Positions 10,557 to 19,858 are shown, counted from the first letter of the stretch. The stretch: DNA of 64,000 bases from Paracidovorax wautersii (GCF_900113035.1 NZ_FONX01000001.1:124001-188000), one strand, 5' to 3'. Numbers and translations are program-made. Notes: a model not told the origin generated them from the letters alone.

Positions 10557-11483
10557 TCACCCCATCCGGCTGAAACGCCACTGCACGCGCAGCTTCAAGG
10601 TCTCGCCCTGCGCCAGCACGCGCAGCCCCGGCATGCCCGGCTGATGGAAGGCGTCGATCGGCTGCGTGATCGGCTCGAAGCAGAAGGCCGGGCCTGCGGG
10701 CGGACGGTAGATCAGGCAGAAATGCTGGTCCTCGCCCCCCTCCTGCGCGAAGTCGGGCATCTGCGCAGTCAGCTGCCAGCCCCATTCCGGCCACTCGATG
10801 CACGCCGTTCCGCCCCAGCCCACATAGGCGTTGTCGATCAGGTCGCCCTGGGCGGAGACGCCGGCATTCAGATCCCAGCCCGGCGGGAACTGATCGGTCA
10901 GCTCGGTGGGCAAGGGGTCGTCGCCACTCAGCCAGACACCCCGGACCGGCGCCGAAATGCGGGTGCCGAGCGTGCGCGGGAACCAGGGATGCAGGCCCAG
11001 TCCATAGGGCAGCGGCTCGGCGCCGCGATGCGTCACCTCAACGGATTGGTCCAGCCCGCCCTCCACCAGCCGGAAGCTCTGCAGGCAGGCATAGTCGTAG
11101 GGGTTGCCGTCGAAGCACGACGACTCCAGCGACATCTCCACGGTATCGTCGCCCGCCTGGCGCAAGCTCCAGGGCTGCAGCCAGCCGTCGCCATGGATCG
11201 GATAAGCCTCCCCGGCGCGATTGGGCTGCATGGCGTGGAACTGCCCGGCATGCGTGAAGCCGCCGCCGCTGATGCGGTTGGACCACGGCACCATGGCGAA
11301 GGACGCGAGCTGGTAGAGGTCGGGCGTGGCGCCGCTCCACGGCCGCCACAGGTCCAGCCGGCCGCGGGGGCTGCGCGGGTCGTCGATCTGCCAGGCGGCG
11401 ACGCTGCCGCCCAGCGTGGGCACCAGCCCCAGATGCTGGCCGGCGTGGTGCAGCCAGACGATGGGATGGGAAGGCTCGGCCAT
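10557..11483 (-). CDS. Aldose 1-epimerase family protein (galactose mutarotase-like)
   Basis: This 308-residue protein has the galactose mutarotase-like beta-sandwich fold. Its motifs fit the aldose-1-epimerase family: ATPDLYQLASFAMVPWSNRISGGGF, YPIHGDGWLQPW, and PYGLGLHPWFPR, with conserved His in the HGDGW and LHPWF segments. A predicted role is interconversion of alpha and beta anomers of sugars such as galactose or arabinose, so that the dehydrogenase receives its preferred anomer. ATG 11483 has an AAGGAGCC ribosome-binding site seven bases upstream; longer in-frame extensions lack this. It lies 98 bases downstream of the SMP-30 lactonase gene in the same direction, at the edge of the sugar cluster. 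Confidence 0.87.
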   Translation of the reverse strand: MAEPSHPIVWLHHAGQHLGLVPTLGGSVAAWQIDDPRSPRGRLDLWRPWSGATPDLYQLASFAMVPWSNRISGGGFTHAGQFHAMQPNRAGEAYPIHGDGWLQPWSLRQAGDDTVEMSLESSCFDGNPYDYACLQSFRLVEGGLDQSVEVTHRGAEPLPYGLGLHPWFPRTLGTRISAPVRGVWLSGDDPLPTELTDQFPPGWDLNAGVSAQGDLIDNAYVGWGGTACIEWPEWGWQLTAQMPDFAQEGGEDQHFCLIYRPPAGPAFCFEPITQPIDAFHQPGMPGLRVLAQGETLKLRVQWRFSRMG

Positions 11484-11581
11484 GGCGGCTCCTTGGGTTG
11501 AGGGGGTGAGTGATGTGATCGGGGGGCCGGCGACGGGACTGCGCGCGTTGTAGCTGGCAGGCCGGCAGTCGGGCCAACGCG

Positions 11582-12520
11582 TCAGCCGCCGAACAGGTGG
11601 GCCGGCTGGCCGGCGACATCCAGCGGCACCGCGAACAGCGCGCCGGCCAGCGGTTCGGCCTGCAGCTGCGCGGGCGTGAGCCCCACGCGCGCCGAGGTGA
11701 TGAACAGCGTGCGCAGGCCAAGCCCGCCGAAGGCGCAGTTCGTGACCTGGCTCACCGGCAGATCGATGCGCGCCAGCTCTTCGGCGCTGGCCGGATCGTG
11801 GCAGGTGACGCAGGCGCCGCCCCAGTGGGCGATCCACAGGCGGCCGTCGGCATCCGTCGTCATGCCGTCGGGCACGCCGTCTTCGGGCGCCCAGCGCTTC
11901 CAGAGCGTCCGGTTCGACAGCCGGCCGGTGGCCGCGTCGAAGTCGTAGCGGTAGGTGAGCCCCTGCACGGTGTCGTTGAAGAACATGCCGCCGCCGGACC
12001 ACGCAGGGCCGTTGGTCACGGCGAACCCGTCGTCGTGCCGGGTGCAGCCGCCGTCGGCATCATGGCGATAGAGCGCGCCCGTGGGCGCCTCGCAGGCGAA
12101 GTCCATGCTGCCCGCCCAGAAGCGGCCCTGGACATCGCACTTGCCGTCGTTGAAGCGGTTGCCCTCGCGCTCGGGCTCGGGTTGGTGCAGATAGCGCGGC
12201 TCGGCATCCGCATCGGGATCGAAGAGCGCGAAACCGCGGCGCAGCGCGACCAGCAGGCCGGGCGCCCTGGCGCGTTCCGACAGGGCGGATATCTCTTCGG
12301 CGAAGTCCCAGTGCCGGGGCTCGGCGGCGGACAGATCCCAGCGATACAGGCGGCGCGCGAGGATGTCCACCCAGTACAGCGCCTGCTGCCGCTCGGACCA
12401 CACCACGCCTTCGCCCAGCTCGCAACCGAGGTTCTGGAGGCACTGGACTGGCCCGGCGGACGGCCTGGTGGCGGGCTGGGTGGAGGATGGCGCGGCGCGC
12501 AGGGGCTGGCTGGAATTCAC
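11582..12520 (-). CDS. SMP-30/gluconolactonase family sugar lactonase
   Basis: This is a 312-residue six-bladed beta-propeller of the SMP-30/regucalcin family. It is predicted to hydrolyse aldono-lactones such as L-arabinono- or D-galactono-lactone to the free acids. Seen motifs include CELGEGVVWSERQQALYWVDI (metal-binding Glu), NRFNDGKCDVQGRFWAGSM (metal-binding Asn and substrate-binding residues) and VTNGPAWS, plus PDGMTTDADGRLWIAHWGG with the fourth metal ligand Asp. The start is a GTG at 12520 preceded by a CGGAGACAAGCC ribosome-binding site. It is divergent from the SDR dehydrogenase gene that makes its substrate, with a 122-base shared control region. Confidence 0.92.
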   Translation of the reverse strand: MNSSQPLRAAPSSTQPATRPSAGPVQCLQNLGCELGEGVVWSERQQALYWVDILARRLYRWDLSAAEPRHWDFAEEISALSERARAPGLLVALRRGFALFDPDADAEPRYLHQPEPEREGNRFNDGKCDVQGRFWAGSMDFACEAPTGALYRHDADGGCTRHDDGFAVTNGPAWSGGGMFFNDTVQGLTYRYDFDAATGRLSNRTLWKRWAPEDGVPDGMTTDADGRLWIAHWGGACVTCHDPASAEELARIDLPVSQVTNCAFGGLGLRTLFITSARVGLTPAQLQAEPLAGALFAVPLDVAGQPAHLFGG

Positions 12521-12582
12521 GGCTTGTCTCCGGGTGCTGCGAGGCCTCTATCGGGGGTGTGCCCCTTGACTCGGGCGATGTT

Positions 12583-12644
12583 ATCAACGCCAATTGATGC
12601 TGTTAATGTTTATTTTTATCATTGATTGATTGCAATATTGATAT
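12583..12644 (+). promoter_or_regulatory. Promoter and candidate operator for the SDR dehydrogenase gene
   Basis: TTGATG (12594-12599) and TATCAT (12617-12622), spaced by 17 bases, form a plausible sigma-70 promoter that would give a leader of about 14 bases. An inverted repeat ATCAA-N6-TTGAT (12583-12598) overlaps the -35 box. The word ATTGATAT (12637-12644) reaches into the start codon and recurs at 14480-14487 upstream of the next dehydrogenase gene. These are candidates for the GbpR-like regulator. No Shine-Dalgarno sequence is visible before the ATG. Confidence 0.45.
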
Positions 12645-13440
12645 GACAAATTCCAGCGCAACCCACCCCCTCACCCAGGGCACCTCGCTCTTTCCCAGCC
12701 TGCAGGGCCGTTCGGTGTTCGTCACCGGCGGCGGCAGCGGCATCGGCGCGGCGATCGTGTCGGCCTTTGCCGAGCAAGGCGCGCGGGTGGCGTTCGTCGA
12801 TGTCGCGGAACAGGCCAGCGAGCAGCTGGCGCAGCAGCTGGCGGCGGCCGGCCTGCCGCGCCCCTGGTGGCGGGTCTGCGACGTGCGCGACATCGGCGCG
12901 CTGCGAGCCTGCATGGCCGATGCGGCCGCCGAGCTGGGCGACTTCTCGGTACTGGTGAACAACGTGGCCAGCGACGACCGGCACACGCTCGAATCCGTCA
13001 CGCCCGACTACTACGACGAACGCATCGCCATCAACGAGCGGCCGGCCTTCTTCGCCATCCAGGCCGCCGTGCCCGGCATGCGCAAGCTGGGCGGCGGCTC
13101 GGTCATCAACCTGGGCTCGACCGGCTGGCAGGGCAAGGGCGAAGGCTATCCCTGCTATGCGATCGCCAAGTCGTCGGTGAACGGCCTCACGCGCGGCCTG
13201 GCCCGCACGCTGGGGCGCGACCGCATCCGCATCAACACCGTCTCGCCGGGCTGGGTGATGACCGAGCGGCAGATCAAGCTCTGGCTCGACGCCAAGGGCG
13301 AAGAGGAACTGGCGCGCAACCAGTGCCTGCCCGACAAGCTGCGCCCGCACGACATCGCCCGCATGGTGCTCTTCCTCGCGTCCGACGACGCGGCGATGTG
13401 CACTGCACAGGAATTCAAGGTGGATGCGGGCTGGGTCTAA
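12643..13440 (+). CDS. SDR-family aldose 1-dehydrogenase (predicted galactose/arabinose)
   Basis: This is a 265-residue short-chain dehydrogenase. The Rossmann glycine motif is TGGGSGIG and the structural motif NNVA replaces the usual NNAG. The catalytic Ser (LGSTGW) and YxxxK (YAIAK) are intact. The NNVASDDRHTLESVTPDYYDE segment resembles bacterial xylose, arabinose and galactose 1-dehydrogenases of this family. In this cluster it most likely oxidises L-arabinose and D-galactose to lactones with NAD(P). I start at ATG 12643, the first Met before the conserved region; an in-frame ATT-rich extension from 12622 falls in the promoter. Substrate choice between pentose and hexose is inference. Confidence 0.88.
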   Translation: MTNSSATHPLTQGTSLFPSLQGRSVFVTGGGSGIGAAIVSAFAEQGARVAFVDVAEQASEQLAQQLAAAGLPRPWWRVCDVRDIGALRACMADAAAELGDFSVLVNNVASDDRHTLESVTPDYYDERIAINERPAFFAIQAAVPGMRKLGGGSVINLGSTGWQGKGEGYPCYAIAKSSVNGLTRGLARTLGRDRIRINTVSPGWVMTERQIKLWLDAKGEEELARNQCLPDKLRPHDIARMVLFLASDDAAMCTAQEFKVDAGWV

Positions 13441-13466
13441 GCCACCGCACCGGCACCCGCCCCGCG

Positions 13467-14426
13467 TCAGTCGGTTTCCAGGCGGATGCCGTACTGCACG
13501 AAGCTGATCTGCTTGAGCGCCTTGAGCATGACCTTGGCGGCGGGGGACAGCAGGCGGTCGGTGCGCGTGATGAGGCCGAAGGCATCCATGTGGCAGGGCA
13601 TGGGCAGGGGCAGCACCGCCACCATGCCGTGCGCGGCGTAGTAGTGCGCCACGTCGGCCCCCACCACCGCGACCATGTCGCTTTGCTGGAGCATGCGCGT
13701 CATGAACAGCAGCGACGAGGTCTCCACCGTATCGACCGGCGGCGCCAGCCCGTCCTGGCGGAACATCAGGTCGAACCGGTGCCGCAGCACGCTGCCCGCG
13801 GGCGGCACGATCCAGCCGGCCGCCAGCACGTCGCGCAAGCTCAGCCCGCTCAGGCTGGAGAGCGGATGGCCTGGCCGTGTGATGGCGCACACCGGCTCCT
13901 CGGTGAGCGGCTCGTAGCGCAGCTGGCTCTTGTCGTGCTCCGCGAAGAGCCGCCCGACCACGATGTCGAGCCGGCCCTGCTCCAGCCGCTCCAGCAGCAC
14001 CGGGCTGGTTTCGATGTCCAGCGAGATGCGCAGGCTGGGGTGCTCCTGCTTGACCAGGGCCACCGCCGCCGGCAGCAGGTTGACCCCGGGCGAGGTGATG
14101 GCTCCGATGCCCACCTGCCCGTAATGCCCCGTCTTCAGCGCGTGGATCTCGTCGTGCGCCTGGTTCAGGTTGGCCAATGCCATGCGGGCGTGGCGGATCA
14201 TGGTCTCGCCGTACCAGGTGGGGCGCATGCCGCGCGGCAGGCGCTCGAAGAGGGAGACCTCCAGCACGTCCTCCAGGTCCTTGAGCAGCTTGGAGGCGGC
14301 GGGCTGGGTCATGCTGAGCACCTGCGCCGCGCGGTGGATGTTGCCCTCTTCCGCCAGCGCCACCAGCAGCAGAAGCTGCCGCGTCTTGAGGCGCGCGCGG
14401 ATGAACCAGTGGTTGTAAGTGCTCAT
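13467..14426 (-). CDS. gbpR: LysR-family regulator, GbpR-like (galactose/arabinose)
   Basis: This 319-residue LysR regulator has a helix-turn-helix at about residues 20-65 (HRAAQVLSMTQPAASKLLKDLED) and an effector domain with VGIGAITSPGVNLLPAAVALVKQEHPSLRISLD. The overall sequence resembles GbpR proteins, which control sugar-binding proteins of the ChvE/SbpA type in Agrobacterium and Azospirillum. ATG 14426 is preferred over an in-frame start at 14468 because family proteins begin near STYNHWF and a GGAA sequence sits upstream. It is divergent from the semialdehyde dehydrogenase gene and stands inside the arabinose/galactose cluster, so it probably activates that cluster on sugar. The symbol is by similarity. 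Confidence 0.85.
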   Translation of the reverse strand: MSTYNHWFIRARLKTRQLLLLVALAEEGNIHRAAQVLSMTQPAASKLLKDLEDVLEVSLFERLPRGMRPTWYGETMIRHARMALANLNQAHDEIHALKTGHYGQVGIGAITSPGVNLLPAAVALVKQEHPSLRISLDIETSPVLLERLEQGRLDIVVGRLFAEHDKSQLRYEPLTEEPVCAITRPGHPLSSLSGLSLRDVLAAGWIVPPAGSVLRHRFDLMFRQDGLAPPVDTVETSSLLFMTRMLQQSDMVAVVGADVAHYYAAHGMVAVLPLPMPCHMDAFGLITRTDRLLSPAAKVMLKALKQISFVQYGIRLETD

Positions 14427-14447
14427 GGGGTTTTCCAGAATGCCGGG

Positions 14448-14495
14448 ATAGATATCTATTTTGTTCAAAAAACGATTGGATTGATATTCAAATCG
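14448..14495 (+). promoter_or_regulatory. Palindromes in the gbpR/dehydrogenase divergent spacer
   Basis: Three symmetrical elements lie between the divergent genes: ATAGATATCTAT (14448-14459, a perfect 12-base palindrome), TTGATATTCAA (14481-14491), and the wider CGATT (14473-14477) with AATCG (14491-14495). ATTGATAT (14480-14487) is shared with the SDR gene promoter. These are candidate LysR operators; binding is not shown. Confidence 0.45.
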
Positions 14496-14549
14496 AACCT
14501 AGAGTCGCTGCACTTCCCGAACGCCCTCCTCCTACAGCCCTGACCTCCC

Positions 14550-16001
14550 ATGAAGCTCGGTGACATGCAGCAGAACCCGCGCCATCTCATCAATGGCCGC
14601 TGGGAGATCGGTACGACCACCGGCGTGAGCATCAACCCCTCGGACACCCGCGAGGTCGTGGCCGAGCATGCCCGGGCCGACCGCAACCAGACCGAACAGG
14701 CCGTGCGGGCCGCGAGCGACGCGCTGGCCTCGTGGAGCCACAGCAACCCGCAGCGCCGTGCCGACGTGCTGGACCTGATCGGCTCCGAACTGCTGGCCCG
14801 CAAGGACGAACTGGGCAAGCTGCTGGCCCGTGAAGAGGGCAAGACCCTGCCCGAGGCCGTGGCCGAGGTGGCGCGCAGCGGGCAGATCTTCAAGTTCTTC
14901 GCCGGCGAGGCGCTGCGCATTCCCGGCGAACTGCACGCCTCGGTGCGCCAGGGCGTGCAGGTGGACGTGACCCGCGAGCCCGTGGGCGTGGTGGGCATCA
15001 TCGCGCCCTGGAACTTCCCCTTCGCCATTCCGGCCTGGAAGATCGCCCCGGCCCTGGCCTACGGCAACACCGTGGTGTTCAAGCCGGCCGAGAGCGTGCC
15101 CACCTGCGGCTGGGCGCTGTCCGAGATCATCAGCCGCAGCGGCCTGCCGGCCGGTGCCTTCAACCTCATCATGGGCAGCGGCCGCGAGGCCGGGCAGACC
15201 CTGGTCGATCACCCGCTGGTCAACGCGGTGAGCTTCACCGGCTCCGTCGCCACCGGCACCCGCGTGCTGCAGGCCGCCACGGCCCGCCGCGCCCGGGTGC
15301 AGCTGGAGATGGGCGGCAAGAACCCGCTGGTGGTGCTGGCCGATGCCGACCTGGAACAGGCCGTCGATTGCGCGCTGCAGGGCGGCTATTTCTCCACGGG
15401 CCAGCGCTGCACGGCCTCCAGCCGCTTCATCGTCGAAGCCGGCGTGCACGACGCCTTCGTGGCCCGGCTGCGCCAGCGGCTCGCCACCCTGAAGGTGGGC
15501 CACGCGCTGGAGCGCGCCACCGAGATGGGGCCGGTGGTGGACGAGACGCAGCTGGCGCAGAACCTGGAGCACATCGCCATCGCCCGCAAGGAAGGCGCGG
15601 AGCACGTCTTCGGAGGCGAACGCCTGGAGCTCGCCACGCCCGGCCACTACATGAGCCCCGCCCTCTTCCTCGCGCGGCCCGAGCACCGTATCGCCCGCGA
15701 GGAGATCTTCGGCCCCGTGGCCTGCGTGCTGCGCGCCGACAGCTACGAACACGCGCTGGCGCTGGCCAACGACACGCCCTTCGGCCTGTGTGCCGGCATC
15801 TGCACCACGTCGCTCAAGCGCGCCATGCATTTCAAGCGCCACGCCCAAGTGGGCATGACCATGGTGAACCTGCCCACGGCGGGCGTGGACTTCCACGTGC
15901 CCTTCGGCGGGCGCAAGGATTCCAGCTACGGTCCGCGCGAGCAGGGCAGCCACGCCGCCGAGTTCTACACCACGGTCAAGACGGGCTACATGCTGGCCTG
16001 A
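14550..16001 (+). CDS. Alpha-ketoglutaric semialdehyde dehydrogenase (2,5-dioxovalerate dehydrogenase)
   Basis: This 483-residue NAD(P)-dependent aldehyde dehydrogenase has all catalytic features: PWNFPF with Asn155, LEMGGKNP with Glu253, and GQRCTAS with nucleophile Cys287. It is predicted to oxidise alpha-ketoglutaric semialdehyde to alpha-ketoglutarate, the last step of the non-phosphorylating L-arabinose pathway. The sequence resembles the sugar-linked class of this enzyme (AGEALRIPGELHASVRQGVQ, FGGRKDSSYGPREQG). The upstream cluster supplies its substrate through L-arabinonate and 2-keto-3-deoxyarabonate dehydratases. ATG 14550 or 14565 could be the start; neither has a strong ribosome-binding site. 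Confidence 0.93.
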   Translation: MKLGDMQQNPRHLINGRWEIGTTTGVSINPSDTREVVAEHARADRNQTEQAVRAASDALASWSHSNPQRRADVLDLIGSELLARKDELGKLLAREEGKTLPEAVAEVARSGQIFKFFAGEALRIPGELHASVRQGVQVDVTREPVGVVGIIAPWNFPFAIPAWKIAPALAYGNTVVFKPAESVPTCGWALSEIISRSGLPAGAFNLIMGSGREAGQTLVDHPLVNAVSFTGSVATGTRVLQAATARRARVQLEMGGKNPLVVLADADLEQAVDCALQGGYFSTGQRCTASSRFIVEAGVHDAFVARLRQRLATLKVGHALERATEMGPVVDETQLAQNLEHIAIARKEGAEHVFGGERLELATPGHYMSPALFLARPEHRIAREEIFGPVACVLRADSYEHALALANDTPFGLCAGICTTSLKRAMHFKRHAQVGMTMVNLPTAGVDFHVPFGGRKDSSYGPREQGSHAAEFYTTVKTGYMLA

Positions 16002-16068
16002 GGAAGTTTTCACTGCAGTCGTTCGCCGATCCCGATCATCCCAACCACCAAAAAAGACAGGAGACAAG

Positions 16069-17037
16069 ATGACGCAACTGAACCGACGCACCCTCGCCGC
16101 AGGGCTGGCCTGCGCCCCGCTGGCGGCGCTGCTGCCGCACGGCGCCTGGGCGCAGAAACCCATCGTGCTGGGCTTCAGCCAGGTGGGGGCCGAGAGCGAA
16201 TGGCGCACCGCCAACACCGAGTCGATCAAGTCGGCCGCCAAGGAGGCCGGCATCGAGCTCAAGTTCTCCGACGCGCAGCAGAAGCAGGAGAACCAGATCA
16301 AGGCCATCCGCTCCTTCATCGCCCAGCGCGTGGACGTGATCGCGTTCTCTCCGGTGGTCGAATCCGGCTGGGAGCCGGTGCTGCGCGAGGCCAAGGCCGC
16401 CAAGATCCCGGTGGTGCTCACCGACCGCGCCGTGAACACCAAGGACCCGTCCCTCTACGTCACCTTCATGGGCTCGGACTTCGTGGAAGAAGGCCGCAAG
16501 GCCGGCCGCTGGCTGGTCGAGAAGATGAAGGACGGCAAGGGCGACGTGAACATCGTCGAGCTGCAGGGCACGGTGGGCTCGGCCCCGGCCATCGACCGCA
16601 AGAAGGGCTTCGAGGAAATCATCAAGGCCGACCCGAAGTTCAAGATCATCCGTTCGCAGACCGGCGACTTCACCCGCGCCAAGGGCAAGGAGGTGATGGA
16701 AGCCTTCCTCAAGGCCGAAGGCAAGAAGATCAACGTGCTCTACGCGCACAACGACGACATGGCCATCGGCGCGATCCAGGCCATCGAGGAAGCCGGCATG
16801 AAGCCCGGCAAGGACATCACCATCATCTCCATCGATGCCGTCAAGGGCGCCTTCGAGGCCATGATGGCCGGCAAGCTCAACGTCACGGTGGAATGCAGCC
16901 CGCTGCTGGGCCCGCAGCTCATGGCCGCCGTCAAGGACATCAAGGCCGGCAAGCCGGTGCCCAAGCGCATCGTGACCGAAGAAGGCATCTTCCCCATGGA
17001 GACCGCCGCACAGGAGTTCCCCAAGCGCAAGTACTGA
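16069..17037 (+). CDS. Sugar ABC transporter substrate-binding protein, YtfQ-like
   Basis: This 322-residue periplasmic binding protein carries a twin-basic signal peptide ([27 protein letters not shown]) and the LacI-like sugar-binding fold. IVLGFSQVGAESEWRTANTESIKSAAKE, VDVIAFSPVVESGWEPVLREAK and VLTDRAVN match the YtfQ group, which in E. coli binds galactofuranose. An ACAGGAGACAAG ribosome-binding site precedes the ATG. Its matching ATPase and permeases (21129-24743) are separated from it by the ChvE-GguAB genes. In this cluster galactose or arabinose in furanose form is a sensible ligand, but this is inference. Confidence 0.9.
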   Translation: MTQLNRRTLAAGLACAPLAALLPHGAWAQKPIVLGFSQVGAESEWRTANTESIKSAAKEAGIELKFSDAQQKQENQIKAIRSFIAQRVDVIAFSPVVESGWEPVLREAKAAKIPVVLTDRAVNTKDPSLYVTFMGSDFVEEGRKAGRWLVEKMKDGKGDVNIVELQGTVGSAPAIDRKKGFEEIIKADPKFKIIRSQTGDFTRAKGKEVMEAFLKAEGKKINVLYAHNDDMAIGAIQAIEEAGMKPGKDITIISIDAVKGAFEAMMAGKLNVTVECSPLLGPQLMAAVKDIKAGKPVPKRIVTEEGIFPMETAAQEFPKRKY

Positions 17038-17052
17038 CGCCGAAGGCGACCC

Positions 17053-17069
17053 GGGCCCCCCAAAGGCCC
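17053..17069 (+). other. Short hairpin after the YtfQ-like gene
   Basis: GGGCC (17053-17057) and GGCCC (17065-17069) form a five-pair stem, followed by AAATTTT. It lies in the 84-base spacer between two binding-protein genes. It could be a weak terminator or a 3'-end stabiliser that raises binding-protein output over downstream genes. Confidence 0.35.
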
Positions 17070-17121
17070 AAATTTTCCGTTCCCGAGACCCATCACACCC
17101 ATAAAAACCAGGAGACATGAC

Positions 17122-18192
17122 GTGAAACGCTTCTTTCTGAAAACCGCCGCCGCCACCCTCGCCCTGGCCGCACTCGGCACCCTGCCGCTGGCCCAGGCAC
17201 AGGACAAGGGCAGCATCGGCATTTCCATGCCCACCAAGTCCTCGGCCCGCTGGATCGCGGACGGCGACAACATGGTCAAGGTGCTCAAGGAGCGCGGCTA
17301 CAAGACCGACCTGCAGTACGCCGACGACGACATCCCCAACCAGCTCGCCCAGATCGAGAACATGGTCACCAAGGGCGCCAAGGTGCTGGTGATCGCCTCC
17401 ATCGACGGCACCACGCTCTCGCGCGTGCTGCAGAACGCGGCCGACAAGGGCGTGAAGGTCATCGCCTACGACCGACTCATCAAGGGCTCGAAGAACGTGG
17501 ACTACTACGCCACCTTCGACAACTTCCAGGTCGGCGTGCTGCAGGCCCAGTCCATCGTGGACAAGCTGGGCCTCAAGCAGGGCAAGGGCCCGTTCAACAT
17601 CGAACTCTTCGGCGGCTCGCCCGACGACAACAACGCCTTCTTCTTCTACGACGGCGCCATGAGCGTGCTGCAGCCCTACATCGACAGCGGCAAGCTGGTG
17701 GTGCGCAGCAAGCAGACCGGCATGAACAAGGTCGGCACGCTGCGCTGGGACGGCGCAACCGCCCAGGCCCGCATGGACAACCTGCTGTCGGCCTACTACG
17801 GCAAGGACAAGCTGGACGCCGTGCTCTCGCCGTATGACGGCATCTCCATCGGCATCCTCTCGTCCCTCAAGGGCGTGGGCTATTGCACGGCCCAGCAGCC
17901 CTGCCCCATCGTCACCGGGCAGGACGCCGAGGTGCCCTCGGTCAAGTCCATCCTGAAGGGCGAGCAGTACTCCACCGTGTTCAAGGACACGCGCGAGCTC
18001 GCCAAGGTCGCCGCCAACATGGTGGACGCCGTGCTCACGGGCAAGCAGCCCGAGATCAACGACACCAAGACGTACAACAACGGCGTGAAGGTCGTGCCCT
18101 CGTACCTGCTCAAGCCGGTGCTGGTCGACCAGTCAAACTGGAAGAAGGTCCTGGTGGACAGCGGCTACTACAAGGAATCGCAGATCAAGTAA
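17122..18192 (+). CDS. chvE: Multiple-sugar-binding periplasmic protein ChvE
   Basis: This is a 356-residue periplasmic sugar-binding protein of the ChvE/XylF class. It has a signal peptide (cleaved near AQA-QDK) and strong ChvE features: [63 protein letters not shown] and [11 protein letters not shown]. ChvE proteins bind several aldoses including galactose and arabinose, and in Agrobacterium also act with the VirA sensor. The start is GTG 17122, with AGGAGACATGAC just upstream; the ATG in that stretch is out of frame. The next genes encode its expected partners GguA and GguB. Confidence 0.94.
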   Translation: MKRFFLKTAAATLALAALGTLPLAQAQDKGSIGISMPTKSSARWIADGDNMVKVLKERGYKTDLQYADDDIPNQLAQIENMVTKGAKVLVIASIDGTTLSRVLQNAADKGVKVIAYDRLIKGSKNVDYYATFDNFQVGVLQAQSIVDKLGLKQGKGPFNIELFGGSPDDNNAFFFYDGAMSVLQPYIDSGKLVVRSKQTGMNKVGTLRWDGATAQARMDNLLSAYYGKDKLDAVLSPYDGISIGILSSLKGVGYCTAQQPCPIVTGQDAEVPSVKSILKGEQYSTVFKDTRELAKVAANMVDAVLTGKQPEINDTKTYNNGVKVVPSYLLKPVLVDQSNWKKVLVDSGYYKESQIK

Positions 18193-18201
18193 CGGGCCGG
18201 A

Positions 18202-18229
18202 GCGCCACCCTTTTCAGAAGGGGTGGCGC
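18202..18229 (+). other. Strong hairpin between chvE and gguA
   Basis: GCGCCACCC (18202-18210) pairs perfectly with GGGTGGCGC (18221-18229) across a ten-base loop. It lies ten bases after the chvE stop. Without a T tract it is more likely a partial terminator or a 3'-end protector that keeps chvE mRNA abundant relative to the ATPase and permease, as is common after binding-protein genes. Confidence 0.6.
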
Positions 18230-18339
18230 CCTCAGGCGTGGTGCAGCAGGCCGTGGCGCCCTCCAGCCGGGGAGCGCCGCCGCTGCATCAGGCCGCCCCG
18301 ACGATTTACCTTCAGCGATGTCCATCGGACGGCAAGACC

Positions 18340-19857
18340 ATGCTTCTTGAAATGCGGAACATCCGCAAGACCTTCCCCGGGGTGGTGGCCCTGGACCGCG
18401 TGAACCTGCGCGTGCAGGCCGGCGAGATCCACGCCATCGTGGGCGAGAACGGCGCGGGCAAATCCACGCTGATGAAAGTGCTCTCCGGCGTCTATCCGCA
18501 CGGCAGCTACAGCGGCGAGATCGTGTTCGACGGCGAGGAACGGCGCTTTTCAGGCATCCGCGACAGCGAGCACCTCGGCATCATCATCATTCACCAGGAA
18601 CTGGCCCTGGTGCCGCTGCTCTCCATCGCCGAGAACATCTTCCTGGGCAACGAAACCGCCCGGCACGGCGTCATCGACTGGATGGAGGCACACGGCAGGA
18701 CGCAGGCGCTCCTGCAGAAGGTGGGCCTGGCCGAATCCCCCGAGACCCTGGTGGGCCAGCTGGGCGTGGGCAAGCAGCAGCTGGTGGAAATCGCCAAGGC
18801 GCTGTCGCGCCACGTTCGCCTGCTGATCCTGGACGAGCCCACCGCCAGCCTGAACGAGAACGACAGCCAGGCGCTGCTCGATCTGCTGCTGGAGCTCAAG
18901 AGCCAGGGCATCACCTGCATCCTGATCTCGCACAAGCTCAACGAAATCTCCCGCGTGGCCGACTCCATCACCGTGCTGCGCGACGGCAGCACGGTGGAGA
19001 CCATGGACTGCCGCAGCGTGCCGGTCAGCGAAGACCGCGTGATCCAGGCCATGGTCGGCCGCGAGATGGCCGACCGCTACCCGCAGCGCACGCCCGACAT
19101 CGGCCCGGTGGCCTTCGAGGTGCGCGGCTGGCAGGCCTACCACCCGCAGCGGCCCGAGGCGCCCTTCCTCAAGGGCATCGACCTGGAGGTGCGCCGCGGC
19201 GAGATCGTCGGCATCGCCGGCCTGATGGGCGCGGGCCGCACCGAGCTGGCCATGAGCCTCTTCGGCCGTTCCTGGGGCCAGCGCATCAGCGGCGAAGTGC
19301 GGCTGAACGGCCAGCCCATCGACGTGGGCACCGTGGAAAAAGCCGTGCGCCAGGGCCTCGCCTACGTGACCGAAGACCGCAAGGGCAACGGCCTGGTGCT
19401 GAGCGAGGACATCCAGTTCAACATCTCGCTGGCCCACCTGGGCGGCGTCTCCCAGGCCGGCGTGATCGACGCCGGCGAGGAATACGCGGTGGCCCAGGGC
19501 TTCCGCGAGCGCCTGCGCATCCGCTCTTCGGGCGTGGACCAGAAGACGCTCAACCTCTCGGGCGGCAACCAGCAGAAGGTGGTGCTGGGCAAGTGGCTCT
19601 TCACCCGCCCCGAGGTGCTCATCCTAGACGAGCCCACGCGCGGCATCGACGTGGGCGCCAAGTACGAGATCTACACCCTGATCGCGCAGCTCGCCGCCGA
19701 AGGCAAGTGCGTGATCGTCATCTCCTCGGAGATGCCCGAGCTGCTGGGCATCACCGACCGTCTCTACGTGATGAACGAAGGCCGCTTCGTCGCCGAGATG
19801 CCCACCGCCGAGGCATCGCAGGAAAAGATCATGCGCGCCATCGTGAAAGCCCACTGA
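18340..19857 (+). CDS. gguA: Multiple monosaccharide ABC transporter ATP-binding protein GguA/MmsA
   Basis: This 505-residue protein carries two fused ABC ATPase domains and powers the ChvE importer. The first domain has Walker A GENGAGKS and a [10 protein letters not shown] Walker B. The second has a degenerate Walker A (GLMGAGRTE), LSGGNQQKV signature and [13 protein letters not shown], as usual for carbohydrate-uptake class 2 importers. The order chvE-gguA-gguB matches Agrobacterium. I start at ATG 18340 ([14 protein letters not shown]). An upstream in-frame ATG at 18223 lies inside the hairpin region and adds non-conserved sequence. The next gene starts one base after the stop. Confidence 0.94.
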   Translation: MLLEMRNIRKTFPGVVALDRVNLRVQAGEIHAIVGENGAGKSTLMKVLSGVYPHGSYSGEIVFDGEERRFSGIRDSEHLGIIIIHQELALVPLLSIAENIFLGNETARHGVIDWMEAHGRTQALLQKVGLAESPETLVGQLGVGKQQLVEIAKALSRHVRLLILDEPTASLNENDSQALLDLLLELKSQGITCILISHKLNEISRVADSITVLRDGSTVETMDCRSVPVSEDRVIQAMVGREMADRYPQRTPDIGPVAFEVRGWQAYHPQRPEAPFLKGIDLEVRRGEIVGIAGLMGAGRTELAMSLFGRSWGQRISGEVRLNGQPIDVGTVEKAVRQGLAYVTEDRKGNGLVLSEDIQFNISLAHLGGVSQAGVIDAGEEYAVAQGFRERLRIRSSGVDQKTLNLSGGNQQKVVLGKWLFTRPEVLILDEPTRGIDVGAKYEIYTLIAQLAAEGKCVIVISSEMPELLGITDRLYVMNEGRFVAEMPTAEASQEKIMRAIVKAH

Positions 19858-19858
19858 A

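Noticed and set aside
10557-12002. A longer version of the aldose epimerase-like gene starting at 12002
   Set aside because: The extra N-terminal part is the wrong frame of the SMP-30 lactonase gene; a good ribosome-binding site and the conserved start are at 11483.
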